DNA from: Sorghum bicolor | Lineage: Eukaryota > Streptophyta > Magnoliopsida > Poales > Poaceae | Reading direction: 5' to 3' | Assembly (NCBI RefSeq): GCF_000003195.3 | Contig: NC_012873.2 | Span: 24,463,317-24,527,316 of the forward strand | Length of the DNA stretch: 64,000 nucleotides | In this document: one piece after another, positions 11,877-22,790 of the stretch | How positions within the stretch are numbered: the first letter of the stretch is position 1 | Layout of the letters: every line of letters starts with the position of its first letter | Position numbers and translations under genes: made by a program | Notes under the pieces: generated by a model | Told to the model about the DNA's origin: nothing | The model's input: the letters and a program-made list of their open reading frames with translations, nothing else | Databases searched by the model: none

Positions 11877-13270
11877 TTATAGTGCAGCATGATCAGTGTA
11901 AACAATTATTTTAGCTCCAACTAAATAAGATCTAAATTTATCAATGGCAAAGACAACAACCAGAAGCTCTTTTTCAGTGGTTGAATAGTTAAGTTGAGCT
12001 CCTGTCAAAGTTTTACTGGCATAAGCAATTGCATGATGCTTTTTATTTTTAGTTTGTCCCAATACTGCCCCCACAGCATAATCACTAGCATCACACATAA
12101 TTTCAAAAGGCAACAACCAATCAGGGGGTTGAATGATTGGTGCAGAGATGAGTGCTTTCTTTAAAAAATTGAAAGATGTTAGACATGCATCATCAAAATC
12201 GAAAGGAGCATCCTTGGCTAGTAAAAGAGTAAGTGGTCTAGCAATAAATGAAAAATCTTTTATGAATCTACGATAAAAACCAGCATGGCCAAGAAAGCTT
12301 CGAATTCCTTTTATGTTCACAGGTGGAGGTAGTTGTTCAATTACTTCAATTTTAGCTTTGTCTACCTCAATACCTCTTTCAGACACTAGGTGTCCCAGCA
12401 CTATTCCTTCCCTAACCATAAAATGACATTTTTCCCAATTAAGGATTAAGTGCTTTTCTTCACATCTTTGCAAAACCTTGTCTAAGTTTTCAAGACAACT
12501 AACAAAAGTTTTTCCATAAACTGAGAAATCATCCATGAAAACTTCCATAATCTCTTCAATCATATCAGAAAATATAGACATCATGCATCTTTGAAAAGAA
12601 GCTGGTGCATTACATAACCCAAAAGACATTCTACGATAAGCATAAGTTCCATAAGGGCATGTAAAAGTGGTTTTGCTTTGATCATCGGGATGGATCGGGA
12701 TCTGATGATACCCTGAATATCCATCTAAGAAACAAAAGAACGAATGGTTCGCTAATCGCTCTAGCATTTCATCTATAAAAGGTAAAGGAAAGTGATCCTT
12801 TCTCGTGGCTTTGTTTAGTTTTCTATAGTCTATGCACATCCGCCATCCTGTGACGGTGCGTTGCGGAATTAGCTCGTTCTTTTCATTCATAATAACAGTC
12901 ATGCCTCCATTTTTAGGCACAACTTGAACTGGGCTTACCCACTCACTGTGCGGCACAGGATATATAATCCCTGCATGCAGCAACTTTATAACTTCCTTTT
13001 TAACTACCTCTCTCATAATGTTATTAAGTCTACGTTGGGGTTCTCGAGAGGGTGAAACAAAAGGATCTGTTGGAATACGATGGGTACAAATCATAGGACT
13101 GATTCCTGTAAGATCTTGAAGTGAGTAGCCGAATACTGAGTGATGTTTCTCAAGAATGGTCATTAATCGCAGAGTTTGATCCTGAGTGAGTTTATCGCTA
13201 ATGATCACAGGGAACTCTGGATTATTGTTTAGGAAAGCATAGGTAAGACCGGGTGGTAAAGTTTTAAGCT
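11877..13270 (-). pseudogene. Element B reverse transcriptase and RNase H (Athila type)
   Basis: The main open stretch is 13208-11877, 443 residues. RT motifs appear in order: WRMCIDYRKLNKAT, FCFLDGYSGYHQIPI, YGTYAYRRMSFGLCNAPASF and the catalytic FMDDFSVYG box (residues 224-227 hold FMDD). RNase H starts after about residue 370, with the acidic residue in MCDASDYAVG and the YTDHAAL motif. The D-D-F-S-V-Y-G form and the FIDEMLERLA phrase match the Athila lineage. An in-frame TAA at 11879-11877 stops RNase H. A run of six C (minus strand; 13275-13280) puts the frame out relative to the protease region upstream, so this copy needs two corrections to read through. Confidence 0.9.
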
Positions 13271-14233
13271 CTATGGGGGGTCTAGGTGTTTCGCAAACTC
13301 ATCTAAGGGTTCAGGCTCAGAAGGTTCGTCTTCTTCTTCTGTGAAGAAAGGAGTTTCATGAAAAAGCTCTAGAGATGCAGCCTTTACTTCCTCCATAGGA
13401 TCAGGCAAAAGATATGACTCGGCCTTATTGTTTAAGGAGTGTGAAATTGTTATTGGGATTTTAAAAGTTTTTCCAAAAGAAATGTGTAGCTTTCCAGTAT
13501 GACCTTCATAAAGGAGTCTTCTAAAAGGTTGTCCTATCAACAGGTCGAAGTCCCATGTATCAAAGATATAGAAGTTCAAATGAACCATGGAGCATTCTAC
13601 CGTAAGAGGTAGGACATTAATAATTCCAAGACTGGGGACTAATCGTCCCGAAGATTCCTTTATGACCTTCGTTGTGGGGGTTAAGACAAGATTTTTAAAT
13701 AGTTTAAGTGCAAAAGATTCAGACATGATGTTGATCCCCACAACAGGATTATAGAGAGCATTAAATCGATCAGAATTATAAGCACAGCGTATAGTTATAG
13801 AGGGTGTGTCCAAATGGATCACATCAGAGGAAAGCTCTGATTCCTCCAACCATTCGCTACTCATTACTGAGATAAGCTCTCTCAATTGATATTCACTTGG
13901 TAAATAAATGCTAAACTGGCCGTTTTGGGGTTTGTCAATAGAATGGTAGTTTGAAATATTTCTAAAATCGGCAAAAAGATCGGATTCAATATCCAGCATG
14001 AAGTCCGGTGGTGGAATTTCTTCCTCTTGTGGCTCAGAACTTGGGATAGCTGAAGTAGATGAAGAATTTGGCAAAGTGTCTACTTCGGCTTCGTAGGTTT
14101 CATCATGAAGGGTATTATCCATCTCAGCTTCTAGGATTCTATCTAGGATTACTCTAGCTTTATCGGCAGGGATGCGAAAGAAAGAACCCCTAGACATTGT
14201 GTGTAGCATTTGCTTGTGATTTTTATGAAGACC
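13271..14233 (-). pseudogene. Element B protease-like region
   Basis: The open stretch 14209-13271 encodes an acidic, serine-rich linker followed by a retropepsin-like fold region: NALYNPVVGINIMS, then about 70 residues later FDLLIGQPFRRLL. The position that should hold the catalytic Asp-Thr/Ser-Gly reads NPVVG, so no catalytic aspartate is visible. No CCHC zinc knuckle is found between gag and this region. It shares one frame with gag, separated by a TGA at 14236-14234. It ends in a C-run frameshift before RT. Whether the missing active site is a decay mutation or a family trait cannot be told from one copy. Confidence 0.7.
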
Positions 14234-14755
14234 TCAAAAAAAGTGAAATAAAAGAACAGGGTCTTCAAGATTAAGGTTTGGACCAGATTCTAAAAGATCA
14301 GAAAAATGTTTCCAGGATTTTCCCAAAGTTTCATTATCTTTTTGTTTAAAAGATAGGACTTCGAGTCTAAGGTCGGCTATACGGTCAAGGGAATAGAAAT
14401 CTAGACAAAAGTTAGATCGTAAAACTCCCCATTCACCTTGTTGTTGACTTACCTTCTGACTGTACCATTGTCTAGCTTTTCCCTTTAAGGAAAAAGGAAA
14501 AAGCTTCCAACGTAAAGTTTTATCAGAAATGCCTTCAATGCGAAGACAATCACATGTTTGCTCAAAATCTCTAATATGAAGGTAAGGGTTTTCGTCTTCC
14601 TTTCCCGAAAAAGATAGGTTTTGAATCATGGCAATCAACCTAGAACTTAACTTATACTGGGATGTTTGGATAGGCTGTGATGATTCCCATGGTAAAAGGT
14701 CAGTTGCTAAGGGGATTGCAGATTCATGGATCGATTTAGAATTTTGGTTTTCCAT
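14234..14755 (-). pseudogene. Element B gag (capsid part)
   Basis: The start at 14755 was chosen because the open frame upstream is low-complexity and hydrophobic. The product is about 173 residues up to the TGA at 14236-14234. The capsid signature LRWKLFPFSLKGKARQWY, with FKQKDNETLGKSW, matches Retrotrans_gag of Athila-type elements. The same frame continues past the stop into the protease-like region. The family's gag is normally longer and ends in a CCHC knuckle, which is not seen here. The sister element C keeps a related but more worn start at 51704. Confidence 0.75.
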
Positions 14756-14862
14756 AAGGTAAGAGTAAAGAAAATAAATAAAGAATATAAAAGATAAGAA
14801 AAGACAAAAGTATAGATACAAGCTAGTAGTAAGACTCAGGTTATCTCAGCAACCGTCTTTCT

Positions 14863-14879
14863 CCCCGGCAACGGTGCCA
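14863..14879 (-). other. Element B primer binding site
   Basis: On the minus strand this reads TGGCACCGTTGCCGGGG, the form usually assigned to tRNA-Asp in Athila and Tat elements, eight bases inside the LTR edge. C (51799-51815), D (54262-54278) and H (20252-20266) have the same site with small changes. Confidence 0.85.
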
Positions 14880-14887
14880 GAAATGCT

Positions 14888-16122
14888 TGTTGATATTTGG
14901 GAACGCAATAAGGAATTGATCCGCAAGCGCACGGATATCGGTGAGCACTTCACCCGGGAAATTATCCAGAGTATCGTATTTATTTTTTTTACCACTAGGA
15001 GAAAGAGTGCATCTGACTAACCGGTCTATTACTACTAACCTTTAGGCAAAAAGAATATCTTTCGATGTGAGTGATAAATAGAGAAGACTGCAACCGTAGT
15101 CTCCTTCTAACCTTGGTAAGGATGATCTACTGTTCTAATGGGGAGGCTAACGGAATCTAGACAACACAAAGGATGTTCGACCCGCACCTATAAACCCTAT
15201 CCTTCCTGCTAACGAGATGTGATCTACAAAGGTAACTCGGAATTGTCACGTTCCTCACTACTACCACGGTCCAGCTAGTCAGGGCATATCTATGAGTACC
15301 CCAGCCTAAACACCACGTTTACGCCAGCAATGATTACTCTAAACTCTACGCGAAGAGATTAAAGTAAACTCATAAACCATAAGAACAATAAAACAAGAAC
15401 ATACTAGAATTTAGAAGTCAAAATAATGAAGAATCCTAGGAGCAAGCTTCGGGTTAGGAGAACTTGATCCCGCAGGTACAAGCTTGGAGTAGACACCGAC
15501 AGGCCGGGCTTCCTCCAATCTACACCTCCACTCTATCTCTCTCAATCTAGTAGAAACTAGAAGATCTATTTCTACCTTACATTGTTTGCTAAGCCTAAAA
15601 AGAAATATTAATTAGAGAAGAGGTTTTCCTTTTAGGGCACCCCTCAGTCTCTATGATAATTTCTTCATGTCTTCTCCAGGGGCCAGGGGGGTCTCCTTAT
15701 ATAGTCCTCCCCTTCTATGCGTTTTTGGGTCGATAGGCGAGGTGGTACTATGTTTTTCTTGATCCAATAGGTCGGTGGAATATCCCGAGCGAAGAGAGTC
15801 CTGAAAGCACTCCAGCAGGGGGCGGGCGCCCAGGTCACCAGGGCGGGCGCGCTGGGTCTGGCCCCTTTCGGCCTCCGTCTTCTTTCCGTGGCTTCTGGAG
15901 TCTTCTAGATGGTGGAAAATCTCGCGGTGCGTTGATATCTCTATGTAATCCCAACATGTGGGCCTTTCTTCCTTATTTCCTGATAACCCCCTGCAGAAAC
16001 AGATAAACAACAAAACTCATGGAATTCTGACAGATCAAACCCTAATTCTAGGTGTTGGTTGCATATTGGTCCTTTCTCTTGTTTATTTGATAATTAAAAT
16101 TGATACTTAAGAACCGTCAACA
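14888..16122 (-). repeat. Element B 5' LTR
   Basis: It matches 6861-8073. It differs by about 25 substitutions and by a second, slightly altered GC-rich unit (about 15820-15855). The transcription start should lie below the TATA box at 15696-15704 (minus). Confidence 0.93.
15696..15704 (-). promoter_or_regulatory. TATA box of element B 5' LTR
   Basis: The minus strand reads CTATATAAG followed by GAGACCCCCC. The same box stands at 7668-7676, 30407-30415 and 52627-52635, and a variant at 55092-55100, in related LTRs. Such conservation among four elements supports function. Confidence 0.65.
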
Positions 16123-16127
16123 GACAC
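16123..16127. repeat. Target-site duplication of element B, right copy (GACAC)
   Basis: It directly follows the CAACA end of B and equals 6856-6860. Confidence 0.9.
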
Positions 16128-17634
16128 CTGTCCATTTTTACCTCTAGTCTCACTTTTTTTTTCTTTTCTTTCGAGGTTCCGGGCACTTGCCCCTTTTTAT
16201 TTCCTCGTATCAATTTTTTCTCTTTTTTTTCTTTTTTTTAGAGCACTCATCTCTTGAGATAATATAGCAAGTGGTAGTAACAAGATAACTTGAGCATTTA
16301 TTTCACAAGGGAAAAACAGAAATATTTTTTGGCTATTCTCTCCCGAATTAGGAGTAGAATATTTTTAGGTGATTCTGGAGATGGAAATGGATGGATATAT
16401 GTGGATGGTACTTCTAGAGTAGAAGTAGCATATATGAGTGAACGTGCAAGTGAATCTTAATTTAACCACATGACAAGCTCCTAAGGGTCTACACAGCTTG
16501 ACCACACTCAATGCTCATAAGCAGTAAATAGTAAATATGTGGCTCAAAGTCTAGCAAGCATGTATATATGGCTGCGGTAGGAATTTAAACTCTCATCATA
16601 CAGGAACTCATCATGCAACATTTTAAAGGTTTTCAAAGATAAAATTCTCCAGAATTCTAGCATCTCTAGGAACAGATAAACAGCAGCTCAACCTTAGACT
16701 TCAGATCAAGTTTTCATCCCACAAGTTTAGGTCTAGAGCAAGCTTTAAATTATAACAGTTATATCTAAACTTGAGAGAGAACTTAAAATGTGCAAATTAG
16801 GCAGAGCAACTATTCATCATATCCATGCTAGAGTTTTATTTAGATACAAATTAGCATAGCCACTTTATTTATTTATTAAACACACTAAGCAAAAGATATA
16901 TATATATATAAACACAAAATCTTTATTTGGTTTTTCATAGTTGTGTATATCTAATATAGTAAAAGCATAAAGATAGATAGAAATACTTATCGGGATAAAT
17001 GGGGGTGCTCTCCCCCAAGCTGAATTTTGACGTAATTTCTCATGATCTAGCTAGCAGGTGGCAGAGGTGTATTTGAAAGTCGGCAGTATTCTGACAGCGA
17101 TTAGAATGTCCTCCATCTGCTAGTCTTCTTGATTCTTAAATTTTGTGGAGCTCAAATAGACAACAAAGCTTGTGGAACTGATTAAGTGTTAGCATAAATA
17201 TCTAGCCTTTATCATGTTGAGACTCCTCAATAATTATTACTCTCTATTTTTATATTTTCATTTTATAAAGCAGAAAAGAAATATTTATTTTATTTTTATG
17301 CCACCACAGTGAATGTACTTATGGGTTTTATGCCACTCGTATACTCACATGGGGCTTACTGTTTTTCATTTTTATTTTCTTTTTAGGATAGCATGAACAT
17401 AATTAACTAAGCAAACTATTTAAAATAATTGAAAGGGAAAGGATAACTACCAAGTTTACCTCTTGGCAAGGCGTTCGGTGTTTTTAAGTCCTCCGAACGG
17501 GACTCTCCGTTTTCTCAATTGTCCTGGGATTCGTTGGGTGGCGTAGTCGGTACTTCCGGCGGCGCCTCTTCTTCATGTATAGTTATCTTCTCTTTCCATA
17601 CCTGACTCGGTGCTTCGGTCTCCTCTAGATAATT
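16128..17634 (-). other. Element H 3' noncoding region
   Basis: AT-rich sequence with poly-T/C tracts (about 16140-16240) and a TA repeat at 16897-16911. It matches element C at 31585-32770 over long stretches. I see no coding potential. Bases 17470-17630 are GC-richer and continue the protease frame's downstream part, but hold stops. Confidence 0.7.
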
Positions 17635-17916
17635 CTATTTAAACTCTACGTCTTCTGACCTAACCACTTCTCCTTCATAATCTGCCCATCCGTCCCTGAT
17701 GATCTGCCTCCTCTGGTTGCGGTTGCGTCTCTTTCTGACCTGCTTAGATTCTTCAAAGATGTAGTTAGGGTCAGTAAAATAATGGTGTACCTTCTCTGAG
17801 GGGAAGTGCATACGGACTTCTCCAGTTCCAATGTAGATGATTACTTTAACGGTGCTGAGGAACGGTCTTCCAAGGATGATGGGTGGATCATATTCATCTT
17901 CTCCCATGACAATAAC
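17635..17916 (-). pseudogene. Element H second retropepsin domain, C-terminal half
   Basis: This stretch continues the frame of 19251-17917 after an in-frame TAG (17919-17917). It has DPPIILGRPFLSTVKVIIY, the retropepsin psi-loop motif, then a basic RKRRNRNQRR run and an acidic end. It pairs with the CDTGS active site at residues 384-388 of the upstream ORF to complete a second protease fold. Element C keeps the same unit at 32880-33150. Confidence 0.75.
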
Positions 17917-19272
17917 CTAAAAGTATGTGTAGACAAAATGATCATCTATTTTGACTAGGACATCAGTTACTATTCCTTTAACTTCTCGAAACGTCTGATC
18001 TGCCATCTGGAGCTGAATGTATGTTGGTTTTAGAGGCATGGTTCTGAACAAGAGTCGATAGGTGACTGCTTCCATTATGTTGACGCCCGATCCGGTGTCG
18101 CAAGTCGTCTTGTAGAAGTTGTATCCATATATGGAGTTGTAGATGCTTGGCATTCCTGGGTCGTCCTTCTTAGTCAGAAATGGTGACTTAAGTTGGTGTT
18201 CTTGGCCTCTATGAACTGCAGTGACCATCTTAGCTGACTCGGTCCACACTTGCTTGTTCCTGTTCCTCCTATTGGTCCTCCTCCTTGATTCACGTCTAGA
18301 TTGATCTGGGATTTGTGTAGTCTTGTTCTTGAAGAAAAACGTCTCCTTCCTCCCTTTAATGTAGAAACTGATCTTGGCAGCACTGGCGTAGATGATAGCT
18401 CCCGTGGTGTTTAAGAATGGCCTCCCTAAGATAATAGGTGCCCTCTCATCATCGCCGGTCTCTACCACTACGAAGTCTGCTGGGGCGTACAAGGTACCAA
18501 CTCGGACACAAAGGTTCTTCAATATTCCTTTTGGAAAACTTATCGTCTGATCTGCAAACTGCAAACACATGGTTGTTTCTAATAAAGGATATGTAAAGAA
18601 TTTTTCATAGAGTACCCTGGGTATAATGTTGACACTAGAGCCAAAGTCACAGAGTGCTTCTGGGACGTCCACCATGCTGATGGAGATCGGGATGACGGGG
18701 CGTCCTGGATCACCTCTCTTGACCGGCAGAAGGTCAGTAGTGAATTCAGTGACGGGGTTACTCCAATTACCTGCATCAAATATGTCTACAAGATTTGCAG
18801 ATTCTAATCCTTCCGGTTGTGATGGTATACCGGGGTTAGTAGTAGGAACAGCAGCAGTTATTTGATTTAATTGAGATTCAATCATTTTATTAAAGCTAAT
18901 TTGATTCTTGATGGAAGTAGAGAAATTATACATTCTATTATTTATGTTTTCTAGCATTTTATCATTAGATGCCAATTTCTTAGATAGGTTATCCATTAGC
19001 TTTCCTTGATTAGATACTAACTCTCTCAGAGGTGGAAAATTATTAGTATTGTTGTAAGAATTGTTACCTTGATAATTACCTGAGTAGTTAGGCCTGTGTT
19101 GATTCCAACCTTGATATTGTTGAGGACGGTTGTAGTAGTAGTAGTTGTTGTTGATGTAGTTCACATCCTCTAGCATCTCAGGGCAGTGATTGCCTGAGTG
19201 TCCAGTATCTCCACACTCCTCACAAGTCATGTGAGAGTCGAAGATGTGCATAACTTCCTTCTTATCTCCAGC
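17917..19272 (-). pseudogene. Element H zinc knuckle, first retropepsin and start of second
   Basis: The open stretch of 444 residues starts at 19251, but the reading frame comes from gag after a one-base shift near 19270. A CCHC knuckle is at residues 10-23 (C10, C13, H18, C23), followed by an Asn/Tyr-rich linker and a helical region near 75-135. Retropepsin 1 has CDFGS at 201-205 and APIILGRPFL at 271-280. The Asp-Phe-Gly form resembles the Asp-Leu-Gly found in Athila proteases but lacks the usual Thr/Ser. A basic linker follows. Retropepsin 2 then begins with canonical CDTGS at 384-388. Two protease domains in one polyprotein are unusual. The ORF ends at a TAG and continues in frame at 17916. 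Confidence 0.8.
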
Positions 19273-20117
19273 TTCTTCATGAGCAGGTCTAGCTTTGCAG
19301 ACAGCATGTCTATCTCCTTGAGCTGATGCATACCTCCACCCCTCTTGCGTGTCTGGGTCCTCTCTTCATTCCAGCATTGATTGCACGCCATCTTCTCCAC
19401 AAGAGCTGTGGCTTGTGATATGGTAAGTGATAGGAATGCTCCTCCGGCTACAGCATCCATGGTTTCTCGGGCACTGTTGCCGAGCCCATGATAAAACGCC
19501 TGCATCAGTAGCCAACTCTCCATTCCATGATGGGGACATTCTAGGATGTAGTCTTGGAAGCGCTCCCATGCTTCTGGAACAGATTCATCATTTTGTTGCT
19601 GAAAACTTGTAATCTTCCCACGGAGAGTATTGGTCTTGCCCATGGGAAAGAACTTAGCCAGGAAGTTTGTTGAGCAGAGTGCCCACGTAGTATTCTTCTC
19701 CTTTGTAGCGTAGAACCACTGCTTCGCTCTTCCTAACAGTGAGAATGGGAAGAGGCGAAGTAGTATAGCATCTCTGGAGACTCCTGATATGGTGAATCTG
19801 CTGCAAATCTCCAGGAAGTGTTGGAGATGAGCACTAGCATCTTCATGTGCCTTCCCACAGAACTGGTTGGATTGCACCATGTTGATAAGTCCAGGCTTGA
19901 GCTCAAAGTTGCCATCGATCTCTGCAGCAGGTCCAGTGCGGATGTTGTCCGTAGTGGGAGCTGAGAACTCGCAGATTGATTTGTTCGCCATGGCTTTGAA
20001 CTCTGAAGACAAGTTCCGGTGATCTTCTTGATTGGATGAAGCTTCTTGCTGAAGTGTTGATGATCTCTTCTTGAGCTTGGCTCTTGTCTTCTTGAATAAC
20101 GCTTCGGGATTGTACAT
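19273..20117 (-). pseudogene. Element H gag (capsid)
   Basis: The ORF of 296 residues starts at 20117. It has the Retrotrans_gag core LLRLFPFSLLGRAKQWFYA, TNFLAKFFPMGKTNTLRG and FQDYILECPHHG, as in Athila gag. The start is preceded by a T-rich run ending GCAG (CAG at 20124-20122), a possible splice acceptor. The frame is lost near 19270, just before the zinc knuckle, which continues in another frame. The overlap of the two open frames at 19227-19251 confirms a small indel. Gag would form the particle that packages element RNA. Confidence 0.82.
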
Positions 20118-20251
20118 TCCCCTGCATAAAATAAAAATAGAAAAATATCGGGGTAAAACTGTATGAGAGAATAGATAAGCTCAATCATATTAGTGATGCG
20201 AATGATAACTCAAAATCCTTTATTCCATTCCTGATTAGTAATCAACCTTCT

Positions 20252-20266
20252 CCGGCAACGGCGCCA
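20252..20266 (-). other. Element H primer binding site
   Basis: On the minus strand this reads TGGCGCCGTTGCCGG, the tRNA-Asp type. A second, weaker copy (TGGCACCGTTAC on minus) lies at 20328-20339, inside the part assigned to the LTR. The true LTR edge could therefore be 20275 or 20344. Confidence 0.75.
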
Positions 20267-20274
20267 AAAATGCT

Positions 20275-21938
20275 TGTTGGGCATTCTTAACATCACTACC
20301 AAAAGTAGACTTAGTTTTCTAATTCTAGTAACGGTGCCAAAAATGTCAAACCTATCCCTCATACCACTTAAGCCAAGTTGTCATCCCCAGCATGACATGA
20401 GAGATGTGGTATTGAAATATGCAATTGCTCTTCTAAATAAATAATGAATGGGATCTACAAGCGCACAGATTAATACCGATGTAGCATTTTAACCGAGAAG
20501 TATTCCAGGTATCGTTGTTTATATTTTTACCACTGGGAAGGGATTAACAATCATCAATATTGATTACATAATAGAATATGAGATTGAGTATCTATCATTG
20601 CATGTATAATTGAGATCATTTATCTAATTCTTTCATACAGGGATAAGTGTCACATAAAAGATATATGAAGTAATGAATAGTGACAAAGATAATTAATCTG
20701 ATCAGCATAACTTAGCCACATATAAATATGATAAGCACCTCAATTAGATACTCTAGAAAGTCATTAGCATGGAATTAGAACGAACTACAAGAATATTTCC
20801 TAAGTTATTCTCAACTATACAGTCTAGCATTATCATAGTTAGTGCAAGCATACTTAGCAATCATTGCGAGACAAGACTACGCTCATGCATAGTGATATTA
20901 GCAAGGTAAATGAGAAACATAGCAATCACTCCCCTATAATAATGTTGCTCTGCCAGCCCAATACACGAGAGGGGGACTTTATAAGAATCAATGAAGCTAT
21001 CACTATCACGAACTACCCCACGATCTGGCATATTGGGTACAATCGCAGATAAATACGGTATAAGCACCACGCCTACACAATATCTATCATTTACCCATGG
21101 ATCCGATGGATAAACACTATACGATCCTAAACATGTATATAGATCCAATCTAACTAAGCCAAGTACATAACTATGATAAACTAAGAACAATATAATCTTG
21201 AATATAAGCAAGTAGAGCAAAGTCATAAGCAATATATTGAAGTAGAACAAAGTCATATTCATCATATTGAAGAACAAAGATGATTAGAAGAACAATTAGA
21301 AGCACACTTAGAGAATTACCAAGAATCCTCTTGACAGATCCGGAAACCAATCGAATATTGACTCCTTCTAGTTCTAATCCTATGTAGCTATGCTAATCTA
21401 GATGTCTAATTGATGTGGTGGCTCTAATCTTGATCAGGGGCTTCTTCTCCCTTGAGGAATAATGAATTAGGGTTGAGAGTCTCTCTCCTCCAGGGGCCAG
21501 GGGGTTTGGTTTTATAGTCCCTTCAAGTGAATATGGGCCGTTGGATCAAACCGACATTGATTGAACGGTTATCCTTGATCCTTTAGGTCAGTGGAGATCT
21601 CCCGAGAAACAGAGTCCTGTTTGGCCTCCAAGTCAGGGCGGGCGCCTAGGGTAGGAGGGCGGGCGCCCTGCCTCTGGCCCCGTTCGGCCTCTGCTTTCTT
21701 CCCGTGGCTTCTGGAGTCTTCTAGATGTAAGATAATTGCGTGGCACGTTAATATCTCTAAGTAATCCCGACGTGTGGGCCTTTCTTCCGTATTTCCTGAT
21801 AACCCCCTACAGAAATAGACAAACACCAAAACTCATGGAATTTTGTCAGATGAAACCCAAAGTCTAGATGTTGATTTCATTTGGGTCCTTTTCTTTGTTT
21901 ATTTGATAATTAAATTTGATACTTAAGGACCGTCAACA
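20275..21938 (-). repeat. Element H 5' LTR
   Basis: TG...CA ends: TGTTGGGC at 20275 and GTCAACA ending 21938. The 3' part (from about 21480) closely matches the LTRs of B, C and D, with two GC modules near 21636-21672. The 5' part is diverged. It joins the inverted LTR of I at 21939. The other LTR is outside the window. Small ORFs here (such as 20861-21277) have no domain. Confidence 0.75.
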
Positions 21939-22790
21939 GTACCACATCGCCTGCTGACCCAAAAATGCACAGAGGAGGAGGACTATATATGCAGATCCCC
22001 TGGCCCTTGGAGGAGACAAGTTTTTCATAGAGTTGAGGGGTGCCCTCGAAGGAAAACCTCTTCTCTAAAAAAAATTTCTTTTTAGGCTTAGCAACCAATG
22101 TGAGTAGAAATAGATCTTCTAGTTTCTACTAGATTGAGAGATATAGAGTGGAGGTGTAGATCAGAGGAAGGCCGGCCTGTCGGTGTCTACTCCGAGTTGT
22201 ACCTGCGGGATCAAGTCTTCTAACCCGAGGCTTGCTCCTAAGATTCTTCAGTAATTCGACTTCTAATTCTAGTAAGTTCTTGTTTTATTGTTCTTTAGTT
22301 TATGAGTTTACTTTAATCCTCTTCCGGTTGAGTATTAGAGTAATCATTGCTAGCGTAAACATGGTGTTTAGGCTAGGGTACTCATAGATATCCCCTGACT
22401 AGCTGGACCGTGGTAGTAGCGAGGAACGTGACATTTTCGAGTTACCTTTGCATCCCACATCTCGTTAGTAGGACGGGTAGGTTTATAGGTGCGGGTCGAA
22501 CATCCTTTGTGGTGTCTAGATTCCGTAAGATTCCACAATAGAACAATAGATCATCCTTACCAAGGTTAGAACGAGACTACGGTTGCAGTCTTCTCTATAC
22601 ATCACTCACATCGAGAAACATTCTTTGTAGCCTAAAGGGATAGTAGCAATAGATTTGGTTAGTCAGATGCACCCTTTCTCCCAGTGGTAAAAATATAAAT
22701 ACGATACTCTGGAAAACCTCCTGGGTGAAATGCTCACCGATATCCGTGCGCTTGCGGATCATTTCCTTGTTACGTTACCAAATATCAACA
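21939..22790 (+). repeat. Element I: truncated inverted LTR of the C family
   Basis: The reverse complement of this stretch matches the C LTRs from their TGTTGATATT end (here at 22790) for about 850 bases. It then stops at GTACCAC, exactly where H begins. In transcription order it is plus, with a TATA box ACTATATATG at 21981-21990. No primer site follows 22790, so it is a 3' LTR or solo LTR. H inserted into it, and the rest lies beyond the window. Confidence 0.82.

Larger units (their letters stand above)
6861..16122 (-). mobile_element. Element B: near-complete Athila-type Ty3 retrotransposon
   Basis: A 9.3-kb element with LTRs 6861-8073 and 14888-16122 (about 2 percent different), TG...CA ends and 5-bp duplications GACAC. 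Minus-strand order: 5' LTR, primer site of the tRNA-Asp type, gag, protease-like region, RT, RNase H, integrase, a separate post-pol ORF, 3' noncoding region, 3' LTR. The RT has the FMDDFSVYG box typical of the Athila lineage. Gag-pol is broken by two stops and two frameshifts, while the post-pol ORF is intact. It is inserted in element H. Confidence 0.93.
16123..21938 (-). mobile_element. Element H: Athila-type element with gag and two protease domains, no RT/integrase
   Basis: On the minus strand it holds an LTR (20275-21938), primer site (20252-20266), gag, a CCHC knuckle, two retropepsin-like domains and then about 1.5 kb of noncoding sequence. After B is removed, it continues at 6860-6665 and is cut by A. 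No RT, RNase H or integrase motif is present between the protease end (17635) and the join. Element C has the same order and the same gap, so the absence is a family trait and not a local deletion. The right flank at 21939 is element I. Confidence 0.88.

Noticed and set aside
16897..16911. TA repeats (also 29383-29398 and near 60465)
   Set aside because: Ordinary short microsatellites in AT-rich noncoding sequence.
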